This document shows positions 10,901-24,495 of a stretch of 64,000 bases of DNA, piece by piece. This stretch comes from Parascedosporium putredinis (lineage: Eukaryota; Ascomycota; Sordariomycetes; Microascales; Microascaceae), in assembly GCA_949357655.1 (NCBI GenBank), contig CASHTG010000002.1, positions 310,001 through 374,000 of the forward strand, read 5' to 3'. Each line of letters opens with the position of its first letter. Positions within the stretch are counted from its first letter, which is position 1. The notes under the pieces were generated by a model that saw only the letters and a program-made list of their open reading frames with translations, had not been told where the DNA came from and did no database searches. A program made the translations under genes and the position numbers.

Positions 10901-13900
10901 CGTCGCTCATGCGCCATCGTGCTGTAGCCAAATCTGTCAGTTTGCCTTACCGTTGCCTGCCTGTCATCCTTTGAGCCAAGTGGTGTTTCCTAGACTGGAA
11001 AGCTCACAATAGTGCGAGGTGCTGTCAACCTGCGTCGTGCATCCGTCACACAAACACCAACCCGTAAACCCGAAAAGGGTCTTGCGTAGCCACGCTTCCT
11101 GTCATGCCAAATGTAAGACAGTACGTACGCCTCGCCGCGTACCGAGCCCGGCGCTGACGGTAATGGCTGAGACCCCGAGGCCGAGAGAAAGAGGAGTCTA
11201 AGTGTTAGGAATCCGGTAACTTTGGAGTCTCATCGACCGCCTGCGTGATATATGTGATTTCTTCATGTTTGCCCTTGCCCTCGCTTTTACTGGGGGTTCT
11301 TTTCTTTTGTTCTCCGCCTCCTTTTCGTTTATCAAGGGATAGACGTTCGGATATCATTACCCTCAGCCCCCAAATCCAGTCGATGATAGGCATGGGTCCC
11401 TTCAAGCTGTCCTTTCGTCCCCTTAACCCCGTTCTACGGGGATTGACCCAGATCGTAGAAAAGAAGGCACGCAATAACTCACCCCATCTCCCCATCCGGT
11501 TGCTGCAGTCTCAGAGTCGCAGTTCCATTGAATGTGTTTAAAGCAGCGTTGTAGCGAGAAGGCGCTAGGCTGATGCGCACCTGCAGCGCCATGCTTCCCC
11601 GCTTTTCGCCTTCTCATCCCCCTACTATGAAGGCGGGGGCGCTTTCCTTCCCCACCATTGGGTTCCTCTCAAGTACTGGGAGCCGGTCCGGATCTCCGTC
11701 CCAGGCACCAGCTCTGTAGGGACCCGAACAATCGGTACTTGCGCTGTACGAAATAAGCCGAGGGCCGACCCCAGACAGCGGAAACCGTACACCCCTCAAT
11801 TGACCCAATCTAAATTGAGCGATCGAGAGATGCATCCACTGTCGAGATGACAACAACTGGGTCGGTCCCAACGTTTTGCACCCCTCGGCGATGCACACTA
11901 GCCCCCAGTGTGCATTCTATTTTTCCCAGGCCGCGCCCTGCCAATATCACCCCAGTCGCCGGAGATGCACAAAAACACGACAGGGCGACCAGCGGAGCGT
12001 AAGACTTGAACAGACTTCACCATTACCCCATCGTTGCTCCGCAGAAACGGAAATGGACAAAAGGAAAAAGGCTCGCAAAGGTGTGATGACAACAGGATAA
12101 GCCAATGAGCATAGCCAGTGATCGCCTTGTGTTATCTACGCTACAAAAGCGGAATCTCAAACCTCTTTAGCGTTACTTCCGAGGCTTCCCTCACGATATA
12201 AAACCCCACCACTCGGGAAGCAGCTGTGTTGCGAGTGTGCGAGGTAAAGTGTTCCACCACGACCGGCCATTGGGGGAGGGGGAGAGCAAACCTCAATTGC
12301 TTCAGACAAAGGGCCCCCATTCTGTGTTTTTTTTTCTCCTCCGTTTCATTGTACTCTTTCCATCTTTGCCTGCCTGTTTAGGTCCTCGGAGCAGCATGTC
12401 TATTCGGCTCTGCACGGTGGGCAACAAATGGCTGCCAACCCTCGCTTGGCCCGAGGCGAGATGGGATGGGATTTACGCGGGAGGCTCTGCTTGAGCCTTT
12501 GTTCTTTACCCATCTCGCCTTTCAAGAGACCCAGTTCTTTCCATCCTCCGCTTACCTTTTGCATCATGCAAAATCCAACCCGTCCGCCTGGTACTTACCT
12601 TTGACGGGACCAACATGACACAAGGAGGGGAGGGAAACGACGAGGACGACGACAAGGGTAAAAGAAGAGCATAAAATTCCTTGGCTTCGGGATCCTTTTC
12701 CTCTTTCCCGCTACGAGGAAAAGAGCAGCACTGCAGAGATGGATAGATGGGGGCCATCATTGAAAAGGAAAGAAGAAGTAGAAGTATGACCAAGATCTTT
12801 GCAGATGCAAATAAAGACTTGGGCTATCCTAGACTTCTTGTGCTGCCCTGTACCGCCCCTCTCCTTCTCTCGCCTCTGTAGATGGTTACTTGCCGCTATT
12901 CGTACTGCCTGCTTTCGCATTTACCCCGTCTCAGACCGTGGATGGGCGAAAAGCGTTAGAATGTTGGCGCCTTCGCTCCCAGCTCCTCTTGGCACTGAGA
13001 GTGGCGTGTCAATAGAAGGAGAAGAAAAAAAGGGACAAAAACAAATCGCTTGGCAAAGGCGAGACATAGTAGTCACATGTGCACAAGAGAGGAGGGAGGG
13101 AATGAGCTGAAAAGGGAGTGATACGCCCGTCTGCGAGCGCGGCTCGCGTTACTCCGCTGATTCCCGCTCCTCAGCCCCGCCGTCTCCGTTCGCCGGTTTC
13201 CATGTTCATAATATTCATCCCAATCCTTGTGCAACCCGCCCTCTCTCCCCACCGCGGATCGATCACGGCTCCCGTAAGGGGTTTCCCCGCAGTCCAGAAT
13301 TTGCACTTGTGCATGGCCAGCACAAAATTCGAGCGCCCAAAGGCGGAATAACACGACACGCCCTCCGGCCCGTTGCCTGACCCCTCACCGCTCGGCCGGG
13401 GAACCGCCTTGCCTTGGTGGCACGCGGGCGCGAAAAGGGGACTCCAAAAAAATATCAAAGCATCAAAGGATGGCGGAACAATACCAGACAAATGTGGCCG
13501 TGCACCCGGGAAAGGAGAAAGGCGGGCGAGGCAAAGGCGCAATGTCCCCGCAGGGGGCGGACCATGGTTCCTGCGAGGCGCGTGTGTGTGTGTGTGTGTG
13601 CGTGTGTATGTAAAAGATGTAGACATCGGGCCTTGATTCTTTTCCTTTTATGCACCTCTTTTCCCCTTCTCCTTCTTTCTTTTATGCTCATCGAAGCACA
13701 CCATGACATTGATCTGACACATTAACGGCCTTCGTACTAACCAATTCGTACTGTCGAATCGCGCAGGAGCGCATCCAGATCGCATAAACCTTTACTCCGT
13801 CTTCTCCTTCTCCTACTCAACACTTTGATGAACATTCTCACGAAGATATCGCGCCAGCCCGCGAGGTTAAGACGGGTGAAGAGCAGAGGCCAAGTTCGAA

Positions 13901-14909
13901 AGGGCGCATGAGATGTCGAAAGCCCGCCAAGCTGCTGAGAATGATCGAGGCGCGAACAGCTGATATTGGGGCTCGCCAGTTTCGCCGATTTCTGCTTGGT
14001 GCACTGACGTGGCACGGCTCCCGGGACGAGGACATCGCACATGCACGTCAGACCTCCGCTTTCTTACAGATCAGTCAGGACTTTGCGAGAGCATATCCTG
14101 TTCTTGAACAAGGAATGGCGGTTGAGGGGATATAAGGCTTCACCTGATGCGCTGAAATGTGATGGGGCAGTCGCCCGCTTTGCATTCTACGCACGCGCTC
14201 CTTGAGAAGTTTTGATTTCTTTTGGGAGAGTTAGGAAAGGTTCAAAGTTAGGGATGCAGAGAAGAAAGAAAAAAGGTAAGAAAAGAAATAGCAGGCTTCG
14301 ATAATGTCCCGAACACGTAGCCCTTGGCTATTGTCGTCTCCAACGCGATTTCCACTTACACCAACCGCAATTTCCGGAATGCCTCGTCCGGCAATGAGCT
14401 ATTGGCAGACTGTTAATGTCCTCTAGATGGAGAGCAAGAGCGGGAGAAGAGTGAAAGTTGAAACCACGCATGGCATCCATTCGAGCCTTGGCTTGTCTAG
14501 ATACATGTTCCGCCGGCGGAATGAAAGCAATACTGGAGGAGGCCTCAGTCCCAGGGCCTCATACTAGTCATGGCCTGATATTCACTGCCAAATCGCAGGG
14601 CCTCGAGGTCAGTAAAAATTCGCAAAACAACCAGAGAAGCCTCCTTCACGTCATCGACGGTGCCATGGTAAAAGAAAAGTAGTGTGGGGTCAGATGTAAA
14701 ACCCCATGATAGTCTAGAGAAAGCAACCCATTCCTTCTCGTGACTCCGATCTCTGTTCCTCCAAATTCCTGGACCAGACAAAGGAAAGTGAACTAGAAAT
14801 TATAAGTCTTCGCCCCATGTTAACCAGGGGTCTAATGCAGAAAATGATTGCCCAAAGAGAGAACGGTATAATGGTATAACCAGGACGTGAAGAGAATACG
14901 AGAAAGAGA
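7905..14909. other. 7 kb gene-free interval
   Basis: No ORF shows fungal codon pattern, splice signals or family resemblance on either strand. The left part (7905-8700) is the likely promoter and leader of the GH1 gene. The rest is mixed sequence with a GT microsatellite at 13581-13608. It may hide a noncoding RNA or a gene too broken to recognise, but I see no evidence for either. Confidence 0.4.
13581..13608. repeat. GT dinucleotide microsatellite
   Basis: An almost pure run of GT, interrupted by one GC near the end, within the gene-free interval. Confidence 0.85.
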
Positions 14910-15807
14910 TTAGAACCCCAGCTCCTTTTCCATCTCATCCACAAATTCGCGGAGTTTTCTCTTCCCGAAAAGAGTCCCGGACCGCGTGTTCAGCCCTGCG
15001 TCGTCCGACTCGTCGTCATCATCATGGAATTCCGTGATTTCCCACTGTATGGTTAGCTTGGGGGTGTCGCCGCCGCCGGGTACCGCGATCTCTGTTTGGC
15101 GAGCGCGGGTAGCCTGGGTGAGCCTGCCGAGGATCGAGCCTTCGACAAGGGATTCGAACCACGGAATCCCAGCGAGGATCTTGAGGGCGTTGTCGATGGC
15201 TGGGTCAGTGGCACTGACCTCTTCGGAATCGTTCGTGGAAGCGGAAGGCCCAGGAGGGGCAGCTCGGTTTTCGTCATCTTCGCCGTCGTCACTGCCAGGA
15301 ATGAGGCCCAAGATTTCGAGATCGCGGAGATCTTCCGTGTCTAGACTACCGAGAGTGACCATGATGAAATCCGCGTCCCCGGTTTCCTCGCTATGATACG
15401 CTATCGGGGTTCCACAATGACCGCAAAAATATCGGTGGCCCTCAAGCTCTGAGTGGCCGAAAGTGTGATCGTAGCGGCGTCGGATCGTGGTTTCCGTCTC
15501 AAAGTCGTGCTGGGGAGCGACATTGCTTCGATACCACATGAAGGGAACACGTAGATAGAGGGGAAGGGGTTAGCCATGGTCGACCCTGTATGTCCAGTTA
15601 GTCGCGGAACGAAGAAGCGGACAAGCGAGGCCTCCACAATGATACTGGATGGGACTGGCCTGCGAAGGTACAGAGATGGAGATACTTACGGTGAACGGGA
15701 TCTGTTTTGAAGATGACATCTGCATCCGTGAGATCCTCTGGCATGGCGACCTCATAGCCAAAACGACCGCAGTGGCACGCGCCTCGAAGGATCCGATCAA
15801 TAGACAT
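14910..15807 (-). CDS. GFA/CENP-V fold protein, fungal two-motif variant
   Basis: Exon 1 is 15807-15690, the intron 15689-15586 (GTAAGT donor, CTAAC branch, ACAG acceptor, 104 nt), exon 2 15585-14910; 264 aa in total. The N-terminus has GACHCGRFGYEV, the first zinc-binding CxC of the glutathione-dependent formaldehyde-activating (Mss4-like) fold. The second cysteine pair is in RYFCGHCGTPIAYHSE. The central CxxC of canonical GFA enzymes is absent, as I recall for a group of long fungal homologues, so catalytic activity is doubtful. The C-terminal part is acidic with a basic end. One base is missing in the GGGG run at 15566-15569, where PLPLYLRVPF would be joined. Zinc binding is inferred from motifs; substrate unknown. 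Confidence 0.78.
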
Positions 15808-17408
15808 GGCGACGGATTCTAGGATGGAGGCGAAGGTAATTTGCGGGGTCGAAAGATGCTCAGGTTTCCAAAGTCAACTTGGTGACCTGTTGAACGAATA
15901 TATGGTTTTTGGGTGCTTCGGTGCGATGCAGTCAGGGAGACTTTCCGACCAGGGCGGGTTGAGGGTAAGATGAAGAAGATTTAGGAATATAGAGAGAGGG
16001 AATAAGGATAAGTGGTGGGGAGCTGTATTTAAGTCCGGGGAACAAGCAACAAGTTGCAGGGTCTGATGATTCAACTGTTGCTCAGGGTAGAGCTCGATCG
16101 TTCCTGCCTCAGTAATGGGATATAAGGCTATTCAGTCTTGGTTGATGAGAACCCCAGAAGGTGTTCAAAGTTATTAAATAGCATTGATATCAAGGGATAT
16201 ATAGTATCGTGCTGTCAGCCTCAAAAGAGAAGTGAGATGAATTTTCTAAGCTTGGCCTAGAGAGCTTTTAGAGCTCTTCGTAATAGTGGAGGGAGCTCAG
16301 CCGATGTGTTTCCAGGTTACGAACAATCAAATGACGTGAAGAGCAGCGGAGGAAGGTGCAATCCAGTTGTCTGATAATCAGCAATTAGGTGAGTCAAAAG
16401 CTAATGCCGTCACTGGAGCACTGGAGCTTCGTGGACCAGAGCTCTTCTACCGACTTTCAAGGGTGAATCAAGGAGAATGGATTGATTTGGGCTCAAACTG
16501 AGCGAAGGGGAGAGAAATATGAAATTCGATCGCAAATGCAGAGCTTAAGAGAGAAGAGAGGCCTTCGATGAGTTATGACGAAATAGCAGCTGGTGGAGCT
16601 GGTGGCGTAGCCGTCTTGGTTGGAGACAGATCACGATTGAGCAATGGATTGACGTTGACTGGAAAGCCCAATTCAATTGAAAAGCTATACTTTCGTTTTC
16701 TACCTCGGCGGTGGATTTATAGTGTACATGGACTTCCCCAAACGCCGGTCGACCGTCATCGCGAGGTTTTGCTGATGGTGGCCTGTTGAGGTTGTTGCCT
16801 GCGCCAACGTCCATTCTATCTGGTCAATAGATTTAGCACTGGCAGCTTGCGCAGTGTCGAACAAGCTTGACGCTCAAAGCGGAATGGCATGGCGAGCCAA
16901 TTAAGCAATCAACAGTTCCGAACACCGATAGTGGGGCCCACGGCGTGGGAATGTGTGGGGCCACTTGGACAGACTTGCCCGCGTGAGCCTTGAACCCCAT
17001 GAGCTGCGGTACCATGAGGCTGTAAATTCAATGCCCTCAACCCAGAGCTGCCTAAATGCCACGATGGGAGCGCTCCGCAATGGCTGCTCCATCTTATCCC
17101 GAACTCGAAAACTCGTAACGAACAAGACCAACGTTCGTAGGTCGAGTTTTTCTAGGCAACGATGCTTCAAGGCGTATTTGAAAATTCCCATCTCTTATCT
17201 CTAGACATCTTCAAAGGGAAGCGGCACGGAGAAAAAGCTGCACCTTGCTTGACGCGGGCTTGAATATATCTAGATTTATATATGTATATTTAGAGTTTCG
17301 CTCTCGCCCTTTACATTGTCAGTCATCTACAGACGGAAATCGTCAATGTCTACCTGAGAATAAAAAAGCATATCCTAGCATTCAATTGTTTCTGTACGTC
17401 TTCGTAAT
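15808..17408. other. Intergenic region upstream of the GFA gene
   Basis: Contains the promoter of the GFA-like gene at its left end and the 3' flank of the AMP-ligase gene at its right end. 16100-16560 looks more AT-rich than the coding neighbours. No gene or repeat recognised. Confidence 0.35.
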
Positions 17409-19457
17409 TCATTTCCTTGCCCATTCCCTCAAGATATTCTTCCTAATCTTGCCCGTGCTGGTCTTGGGCAGCTCATCGAGCACCTCCACATCCCGGGGCA
17501 CCATGAACCCGCTGATACCGCTCTTTCCCGCCTTGGGATCCGCCGTCTTTCCCTTGGCCCAGGTGATGATCTCCTCCTGCGTGGGCGGGTTGGACGGGTC
17601 CTTGGCCGTGATGTACGCTTTGGGGCGCTCGCCCCAATGCGAGTCCTGAACGGCTACGACGGCGACCTCGAGGATGCCGGGGTGCTCGGCCAATAGAGAC
17701 TCGAGTGCGACGGAAGAGATATTTTCTCCACCCGAAATGATGATGTCCTTGGCCCGGTCGAGGATCTGCGCGCTTCCGTCCGGGTGCCAGACCGCCAGGT
17801 CGCCCGTTCTCAAGCCACCGCCCAAGAATAGCTTCCTGGTCGCCTCGGGGTCCTTATAGTACCCCTTGGCGCATATGTTGCCGAAGAAGACGATCTCACC
17901 AATCTCCTTTCCGTCCTTGGCGACGTCGATGAGGGTGTCGTCCGTTAGCTGGGGCTCCGAGGGGTCAACCGAATCCGCGTCCTCCTCGGACTTGGTCTTG
18001 ACGACACGCACGGGGAGGGAGGTGATGAATCCGTGGCCTTGGCGAGCAAGCTTGGCGAACTTCTCCTTGGGTGGGAGGGACTCCCAGGCGGGAAGCTCGT
18101 AAGACACGGTGAGAGGTCCGTAGGATTCGGTAAGGCCGTAGACGTGGCGGGGATGAGGTTGAGGTTGGCCTAGTCGATTCCAGATTAGTATTGTCATCGC
18201 CTTATATTCCTTGAGAGACACAGAGAGAGAGAGAGCTAGAGGAATCGATACCATTTGCTCGAACAAGTGCGCGGTGGGGGCTTGCGGCCACTGTCACCTT
18301 GACCGGCCTGGGAAGCCTCTCGGCTTCCTTAGCGGAGCAGAGCAGGGTGTTTACGGTTGGGGCAGCATTGAAGTGGGTGACTCCTTCTTCCTTGAGAAGT
18401 TTCCAGATTAAAGGATAGTCCACCTTCCTCAAACAAACGTGGGTCCCCGCACCGCGCAGACCGACCAGGGGAAGGTCCAGCCCACGGCATGAAACCTAGA
18501 CTCAGTGGGAGAGAAAATTAGCACATGATGCAAATGCAAAATCAAAGAGATGATGGAAGTAAGCAGATTCGGATGATGCGTACATGGGGAGGGTCCAGAG
18601 GTATTTACACCTTCCGGGGTCCACGTTCAAGTTTGATTCCACGACATTAGCGAGCGCCGCAAGATAGGCCCCTCGGTGGGTATACATGACGCCTTTGGGT
18701 TTCGAGGTCGTCCCGGACGTGAAGGGGATGGCTAGCATGTCGTCTTCAGCGCCACATTGGGCCTTGAGGCCCTCCCAGCCCTTTTGGCCATGGATTCCAT
18801 CGTGTTGCAAGCCCTCCCATACGGCCTGATCATATGGTCCGTGGAGCTCTCCTGCAGATTGATCGGTGTCCTAAATCGCAATACGGCCTGGATGAGTACT
18901 CTGCGCTGTTTCGTTCCCCTTTACTACTTGGATCCGACCTCTCTTGTCAGGGAACGCTTACCAAATCGACAAGTATGTGAACATTCGGATGAGAGCTGCA
19001 AAAGGCTCGAGCAGCGGCGCGTACTCCTTATCTGCGATGATGCAGTCTACCTCGGCAAAGTCAAATATGTAGGCAATGTCCTCGGGCACGAGCCTGTAAT
19101 TGGCAGGAACCATGACGCCTCCCGCGGCGGGAATCGCATAGATGGACTCGAGGAAGGCCGGGGTGTTGGGGGCAAGGATGCCGACTCGGCGGTAGCCATG
19201 CTTGACGAGGTAGTACGCCAGGCCCCGAGCGCGGTCGGAAAACTCGCAGTAGGTGCGGCGCAGGACGCGGCCGTTGGCAGTCAAGTGGAAGATGGCCTCG
19301 GCGTCGGGCTCGATGGCGGCGGCGCGGGGAGGAAGAAGGTTGGGGAAAGCTGGTGGATGTGTGGCGCGGAAGGTGTTACATGGGCGGGCTCTGGCGCCAA
19401 GGAGCCCGGAAGAAGATGGGCGAGGATGCCCTTGAGGCGGGATGGGGGGCTCGACAT
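17409..19457 (-). CDS. AMP-binding (ANL superfamily) acyl-CoA synthetase-like enzyme
   Basis: Four exons: 19457-18962, 18870-18584, 18495-18252 and 18169-17409; the introns are 91, 88 and 82 nt. The protein is about 597 aa. It activates a carboxylic acid as acyl-AMP and then the CoA thioester; the acid is not predictable here. Core motifs are visible: TSGTTSKPKGV (phosphate loop), VYGLTESYGP (A5), GDLAVWHPDG with ILDRAKDIIISGGENIS (A7-A8) and the catalytic-lysine motif KTSTGKIRKN (A10). No PTS1-type tripeptide ends it (WARK). Frame breaks, all missing bases: 19325-19328, about 19000 (AAAA), 18444-18448, 18275-18280 (two bases lost in one C run) and 18149-18152. The start chosen is MSSPPSRLKG, which matches fungal homologues. 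Confidence 0.9.
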
Positions 19458-22400
19458 TGAGTTTCCGGCGGGCGCGGAGGGAAAGGGGGCGGTTTATTTG
19501 TCGCCTTTCTTCGCGGTGAAGAGGCTGGCTGTTTGGATTAAGCTTGCGCAGGCGGCAGCTTGTCACATGCACAAACTTCGGCCTTTTTATCTGCAAGCCA
19601 ACGATGGGCGGAGATCTTGGCGCAAAAACGAACGCACAGCGGAGAATCACGACAAGAAAAAAGCGGCAAAGGATAGTCAAGGCAAGAAAAACCAGCGGGT
19701 TGCACAAGATCAAGTACTAATAGCTTTCACACGGGCATGGAATTCGGGGAGTGGAGGTGAAAGGGGGATACCTCGGAAAGTTAGAAAATGGGAGCTTCTC
19801 AATGGTTCTTGTGGGGGACGCCAGCCAGGGGGCGGGGGCGGGTTGGGGAGATCTGGGAAGCTGTCTGGGAATGGACCGAGGATAACCAGGGGGTTAGTGA
19901 AGGCAGGTTGCCCCTCCTAATCCTGGTCCCCGTGTCGAATCATGAAAGATCCCCAGTGTGTCACAGCTCGTCATTATGTTTGACATGGACGGAGGCTCTC
20001 ACAACCCAACGCTCGACAAGACGACAAGACCCAGAATCCAACCTTCTACTATCCCAGTGGTCTCTTCCAGAGAATTGGAGGTCTGGCGAAAAAAAAAAAA
20101 AAAAAACCCCTGGAATCCTCTCGATTCTCCCCATGGGGCGACCGGCAATGGAGAGCTAACGGTGTAATCCCCACTCATGGATTGGCGATCCAGTACTGGA
20201 TGTGTCAGCAGACAGAGAAAGTGGTTGGGTGGGTAGCCAAGTTCCAAGAGAGCCGGGCGATCACTGATCGTGCTGGGTGGCATTGCATCAAGCTCTTACC
20301 AGTTGACAGTTAAGTTCGAGGCCAATCCGGCTAGTTCGAACTTCAACCCCAGTCTTTGGCAGGTTGACTGTGATGAAAACCCCGACGTGCACCGAGGCAC
20401 AATGCAGCTTGAATAGGGCCCTTGGCAGATGACATTTGAGACCTCATCAAGGAAGACGGAGTGCAGAGACATATCGCCTTGCTACATTTGCTTGTCCTTC
20501 GTTTGATTAGTCAAGCCGCAAGTGAATTTTCAGGGTCCGAAGTTCCCATCGAGAGCCTCTCCCATGCTCAAGGTGATGCCAAGGTCGCCGCATATCGTCT
20601 GTGATTTCTGATTAAGCGGCATGCACATGGTTAGCAGATTTGTTGCTCCCATGCCTTATCCAGCACTTTTCGGATTATAAGTAGAGCCGTTACAGGCTCT
20701 ATTAATCCCTACCCATGATATGAGGGCTATTGAATACTTCTTCATACCGACGGCCCAAATTATATTCTTCTATTTCGGCTTGAAGTGTGCAACCCTCGCT
20801 GCAACATCGGTGGCCAGGACCTTTGACAACTTATGAGATTTTGGGGTATTTGAGTGGTCGGCTCTGGAAGAGAAAGATACCGACTGACATAGCTTGTTAT
20901 ATTGGAAGATAATATAACCTTGCTCGGCTTGGCGTTGCTGCTCCCTACACGGAAGCGGGAGACTCCACAGCGGTAACAGGCAGCATGACGCCAGCCCGCT
21001 CCATGTCCCGATTCGGCGGTGCTTGAGCTCCGTGGACGAATGAACTGTTCACCGAACTAGATGGATCAAGGCGTGAGCAAAGGGCTCTCTCGAATATTTA
21101 GCAGGTAGAAAACAATTATCTTCCCTCGGCCCGCTATCGCCATGCTATCTACGTCCTAAGACCAAACCAATTTAGCGGGGGACAGAATAGATCACGTTCG
21201 AGCGAAGGCCGACATTTTGAGAACGGGATGGAAACGAGCACTACTAGGCCAGAGGGAAAAGAAAAGAATGGGAAGAAGCATAGTGCATTCTGAGCTGGAC
21301 GTCTCCGCGAGACAGTACACATACACTAGATCAACTTCTCCTCTTGTTTTATTTTTTCCCCTTCTTATTCTTATCCCTCTTCCCCTCAAGGGGAACAGCG
21401 CTACATCGCCCGACTTGTCTTGAATGAGCCGGCGCAGCCTATTGATATTATTGATCTTGATCGACGCCGATAAAACCCGTTCTCAGAACCTGTCTTGAGC
21501 CGGGCGCTAATAGTGGTCCGTGATGGGAAATATTAGGGCTGCACCCGCATGGGTCCTTCCGTCGCCCGCAGCCGTTTATTCGCTAAATTTTGGACGACGG
21601 GTGGTCCTGTTGCTGTCTCTCCAATGGCTCAGCCTCAACGGCGTAGTGCTGACCGACCCAATGGAGGACAAGGTGGGTTACACTGCTGGAGGAAATAAGC
21701 TGGCCAATTCGCGTCGTTATCTTTCGTCCCCACGCCCATGCCCATGTTCAGCCTATCCATCGCAAACGGGCGAATGGGTGGCCTTGGGCTCCCTCGCTTG
21801 AGGGGTTGTCACCCTGATACTAACCCTCAGGAGGGGTTTCGAGAGCCTAGCCGTCTCACCTCATCCTTTCAGAAATGCCGACCGGCTGGTAGGACTGAAA
21901 TGGGGTTGTCAAGGGGGCCAGGCACAATGCAATTGTTTCCCAGGCATGCTTTTGCGTTGTGCATTCGCTCAGCCGCCCTGCCTAGCCTGTGTCCCCGTTT
22001 TGGAGTTTGTGAAGAGGTCGCCGGCGTGTCCGGGGATATCATCCCGATAAGGTGCTTCGGCCCTAACAGGTCGGAGTTGTGCATCTTCTCCTCAGCACTG
22101 CCAGCAAGGTCTCCAATCCTCTTCTTGTCTGCCAAATGCCCTGTGTTTCTTCCGGGATGCCCGTCCTGACTGCATTTGAAGGAAGACGACAAGAAACGCA
22201 CGCTAACGAGGGACAGGAGAACAAGAGCGGGGGCTTGGGCCAGGGAGAAAAAGGAAGCTTCGGACCAAGGCCCAATCATCTCGTCCCAACTCCATACAGG
22301 TCCCCAATATGGCTAGGGCAAGGTTTGGGGTCCGATGCAGCCAGCCCTGCAACGCCACGCCGTTCGTTCTTGCACCGAATGGGTTTCCTCGTTCCTTGTT

Positions 22401-23321
22401 GCTCGTGGACAGGGGAAGTAGTACTGGTGAAGAGGGGAGCCTGTCTGTCACTTGCCCATCTTGTCCGAAAATGCAGCCTTTTTCAGGTAAGGGGGATGAA
22501 AAGGCCGGTGCGCACCCTTGCGCGACCATCCTCGGAGAGAGCCACAAACTTGGCTGCGGGACAAAACGAAAAAGAAAAAACCCAAGCGTTCAAATAAGAA
22601 GTCGCAGTGTCAAATCCTGCGATATTCTTCGGGTCGACACGAGGTTGCAATGACCGGTCTGACATCGGGAGAAGGATTCTGAGTTTTTCACTCTTGGGTA
22701 ACGGAGCGAGCTTCGATGGGGAGAGAATTCATGGAAGGATTGATGGGTCCAGGCCGACGTATGGATTGAGCATGCAGCTCCCCTGTAACACGGGTAATTG
22801 GCAGCTCCGCACAGCCCAAATCCCAATCGGTATCTGACTGACTAGTGGTCCTGTAAGTCACACTCAGCCCATCGTGGGCTTGGAGATTTTCCAATCAACT
22901 GGCAGGCTCCGGGGTGTATCGAGGGCGCCCTTCGCCTTCCTGGGCTCTCCTAGGCTCCGCAACGACTGGATCAATAGACCCGTGTCACCGCATCTATCGC
23001 CCCATTTGAGACAAGTGAACGAGGGAGGAATGACGCCCTGTCTCTACCTTGAGGAGAATAGGGAGGGGATGAAGGGGTGGCTACCTTGTTTTTTTTTTTC
23101 TTATAAAGTGACAAGGAACTGTCTTGGCTGTCTCGAGCTTCATGGCTTCTCGTCTTTCTCTTCCTCGTTCCGGATCTCTTCCATATTATCGCTCAAGCCC
23201 AAGCACACTCTTGTCTACCTTGCCCCGCTTTTATCCCCGTGTCGGTATCCATTTCCCGGCCCGGCCACTAGAGAGATCCGAGAGCAGAAGATCCGCGCAG
23301 TCACACAGCAAACCACCCAGC
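19458..23321. other. 3.9 kb intergenic region between divergent genes
   Basis: Lies between the minus-strand AMP ligase and the plus-strand DUF2235 gene, so both promoters must be here. It contains an 18-A run at 20089-20106 and an AT-richer stretch at about 20280-21430. No ORF with coding character is visible. Confidence 0.35.
20089..20106. repeat. Poly(A) run
   Basis: Eighteen consecutive A. No flanking target-site duplication or retroelement sequence is seen, so it is scored as a simple homopolymer. Confidence 0.85.
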
Positions 23322-24461
23322 ATGGTCGAGTCCGCTAGAAGTAGCAGCAGCTCGTCGAGCGGGTCCTCGGCCTCCGGGCCCGCGACCCCAAGACGCACCC
23401 TTTCAAGAAGCGCCTGATTCTATGCTGCGATGGCACGTGGATGAACTCTGATAAGGGCGCCGTGGAGAAGCGCTTCGGCAAGACGACTCTTCAGGTCCCC
23501 TCAACGTCACCCGCATCTCGCGCTCGTTTAAGCGATTGTGCGACGACGGCGTGATGCAGATCATCAACTATGAGTCGGGCGTCGGTACTGGTAGCAATCT
23601 CCTTGATAGCGTAACCGGCGGCGCGTTTGGCGTTGGACTTTCGGAGGTAGGTTTATTTCTTCTTGGTCTTTTTCTGCCCACATTTTTTATGCGATGAACG
23701 GTTCCGACGTGAAGGGAAATGGTGGAATGGTGGATAAAAAAATAAAAAAAAGAAGATCACAAATTTGGCTCAAAAGGCGTGAATGGAATGAAATGAAAAA
23801 GGAAAAAGAAAGAAAAGAACCGATAGTCGATAGTTCAGGAAGAGTGCTGGGTGCATTGATTGATTCCACGAATTCCGCGGTCGTTGTTGCTAACAATGCG
23901 CCACTTGCAGCGAGTCCGGGAAGCCTACCAGTTCATTTGCGCCAACTATTGCGACGGCGACGAAATCGTGCTCATCGGCTACTCGCGCGGCGCCTACACC
24001 GTTCGGTCCGTGGCGGGCATGATTGGCGAAATCGGTCTCCTGACGAGGGAGGGCATGGAAATGTTCTACCCCATCTTCAAAGACATGGAGAACTGGATGG
24101 ACAAGGGGTACAAGGACCAGTTCCCCACCATCCCTTTGCAGACAAGCCCAAGGGAGCTGGTGCTTCTAAGCTGTACAAGGCTCGGCTTGAAAAGGTGAGC
24201 GACTCTAGTAGCTGGGAGTGGTGTATGTCGGTGTGTTGGTGTGATTGCCTTGGCGTGACTAACAAGTATGAATGGGACGTGTAGCTCGGCCTCACTCGGA
24301 CCAAGCAGGATAACGGATCCGGCGACTTGATCAAGGTCAAGGCCATCGGCGTGTGGGATACCGTGGGTAGTCTCGGCGTCCCAGAGGTTTCATGGCTCAG
24401 CAAACTCGGATTGACCGCTGACAATTCGGAATAAGTCTTCCCCGATCCCCATTCTCTCGTG

Positions 24462-24495
<34 letters not shown>

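Noticed and set aside
15150..15175. tRNA B-box-like sequence (GGTTCGAATCC on the minus strand)
   Set aside because: It lies inside the GFA coding sequence (residues PWFES) and no A box or cloverleaf can be drawn around it.
15660..15689. 30-nt intron in the GFA gene ending TTCGCAG
   Set aside because: Too short for fungal splicing. The 104-nt alternative has a good CTAAC branch and gives the family sequence.
18757..19920. 387-aa plus-strand ORF
   Set aside because: Antisense to the AMP-binding enzyme exons and its first intron. The minus strand has the ANL motifs and valid splice sites.
20089..20106. Poly(A) tail of a retroposon
   Set aside because: No retroelement coding sequence or target-site duplication flanks the run.
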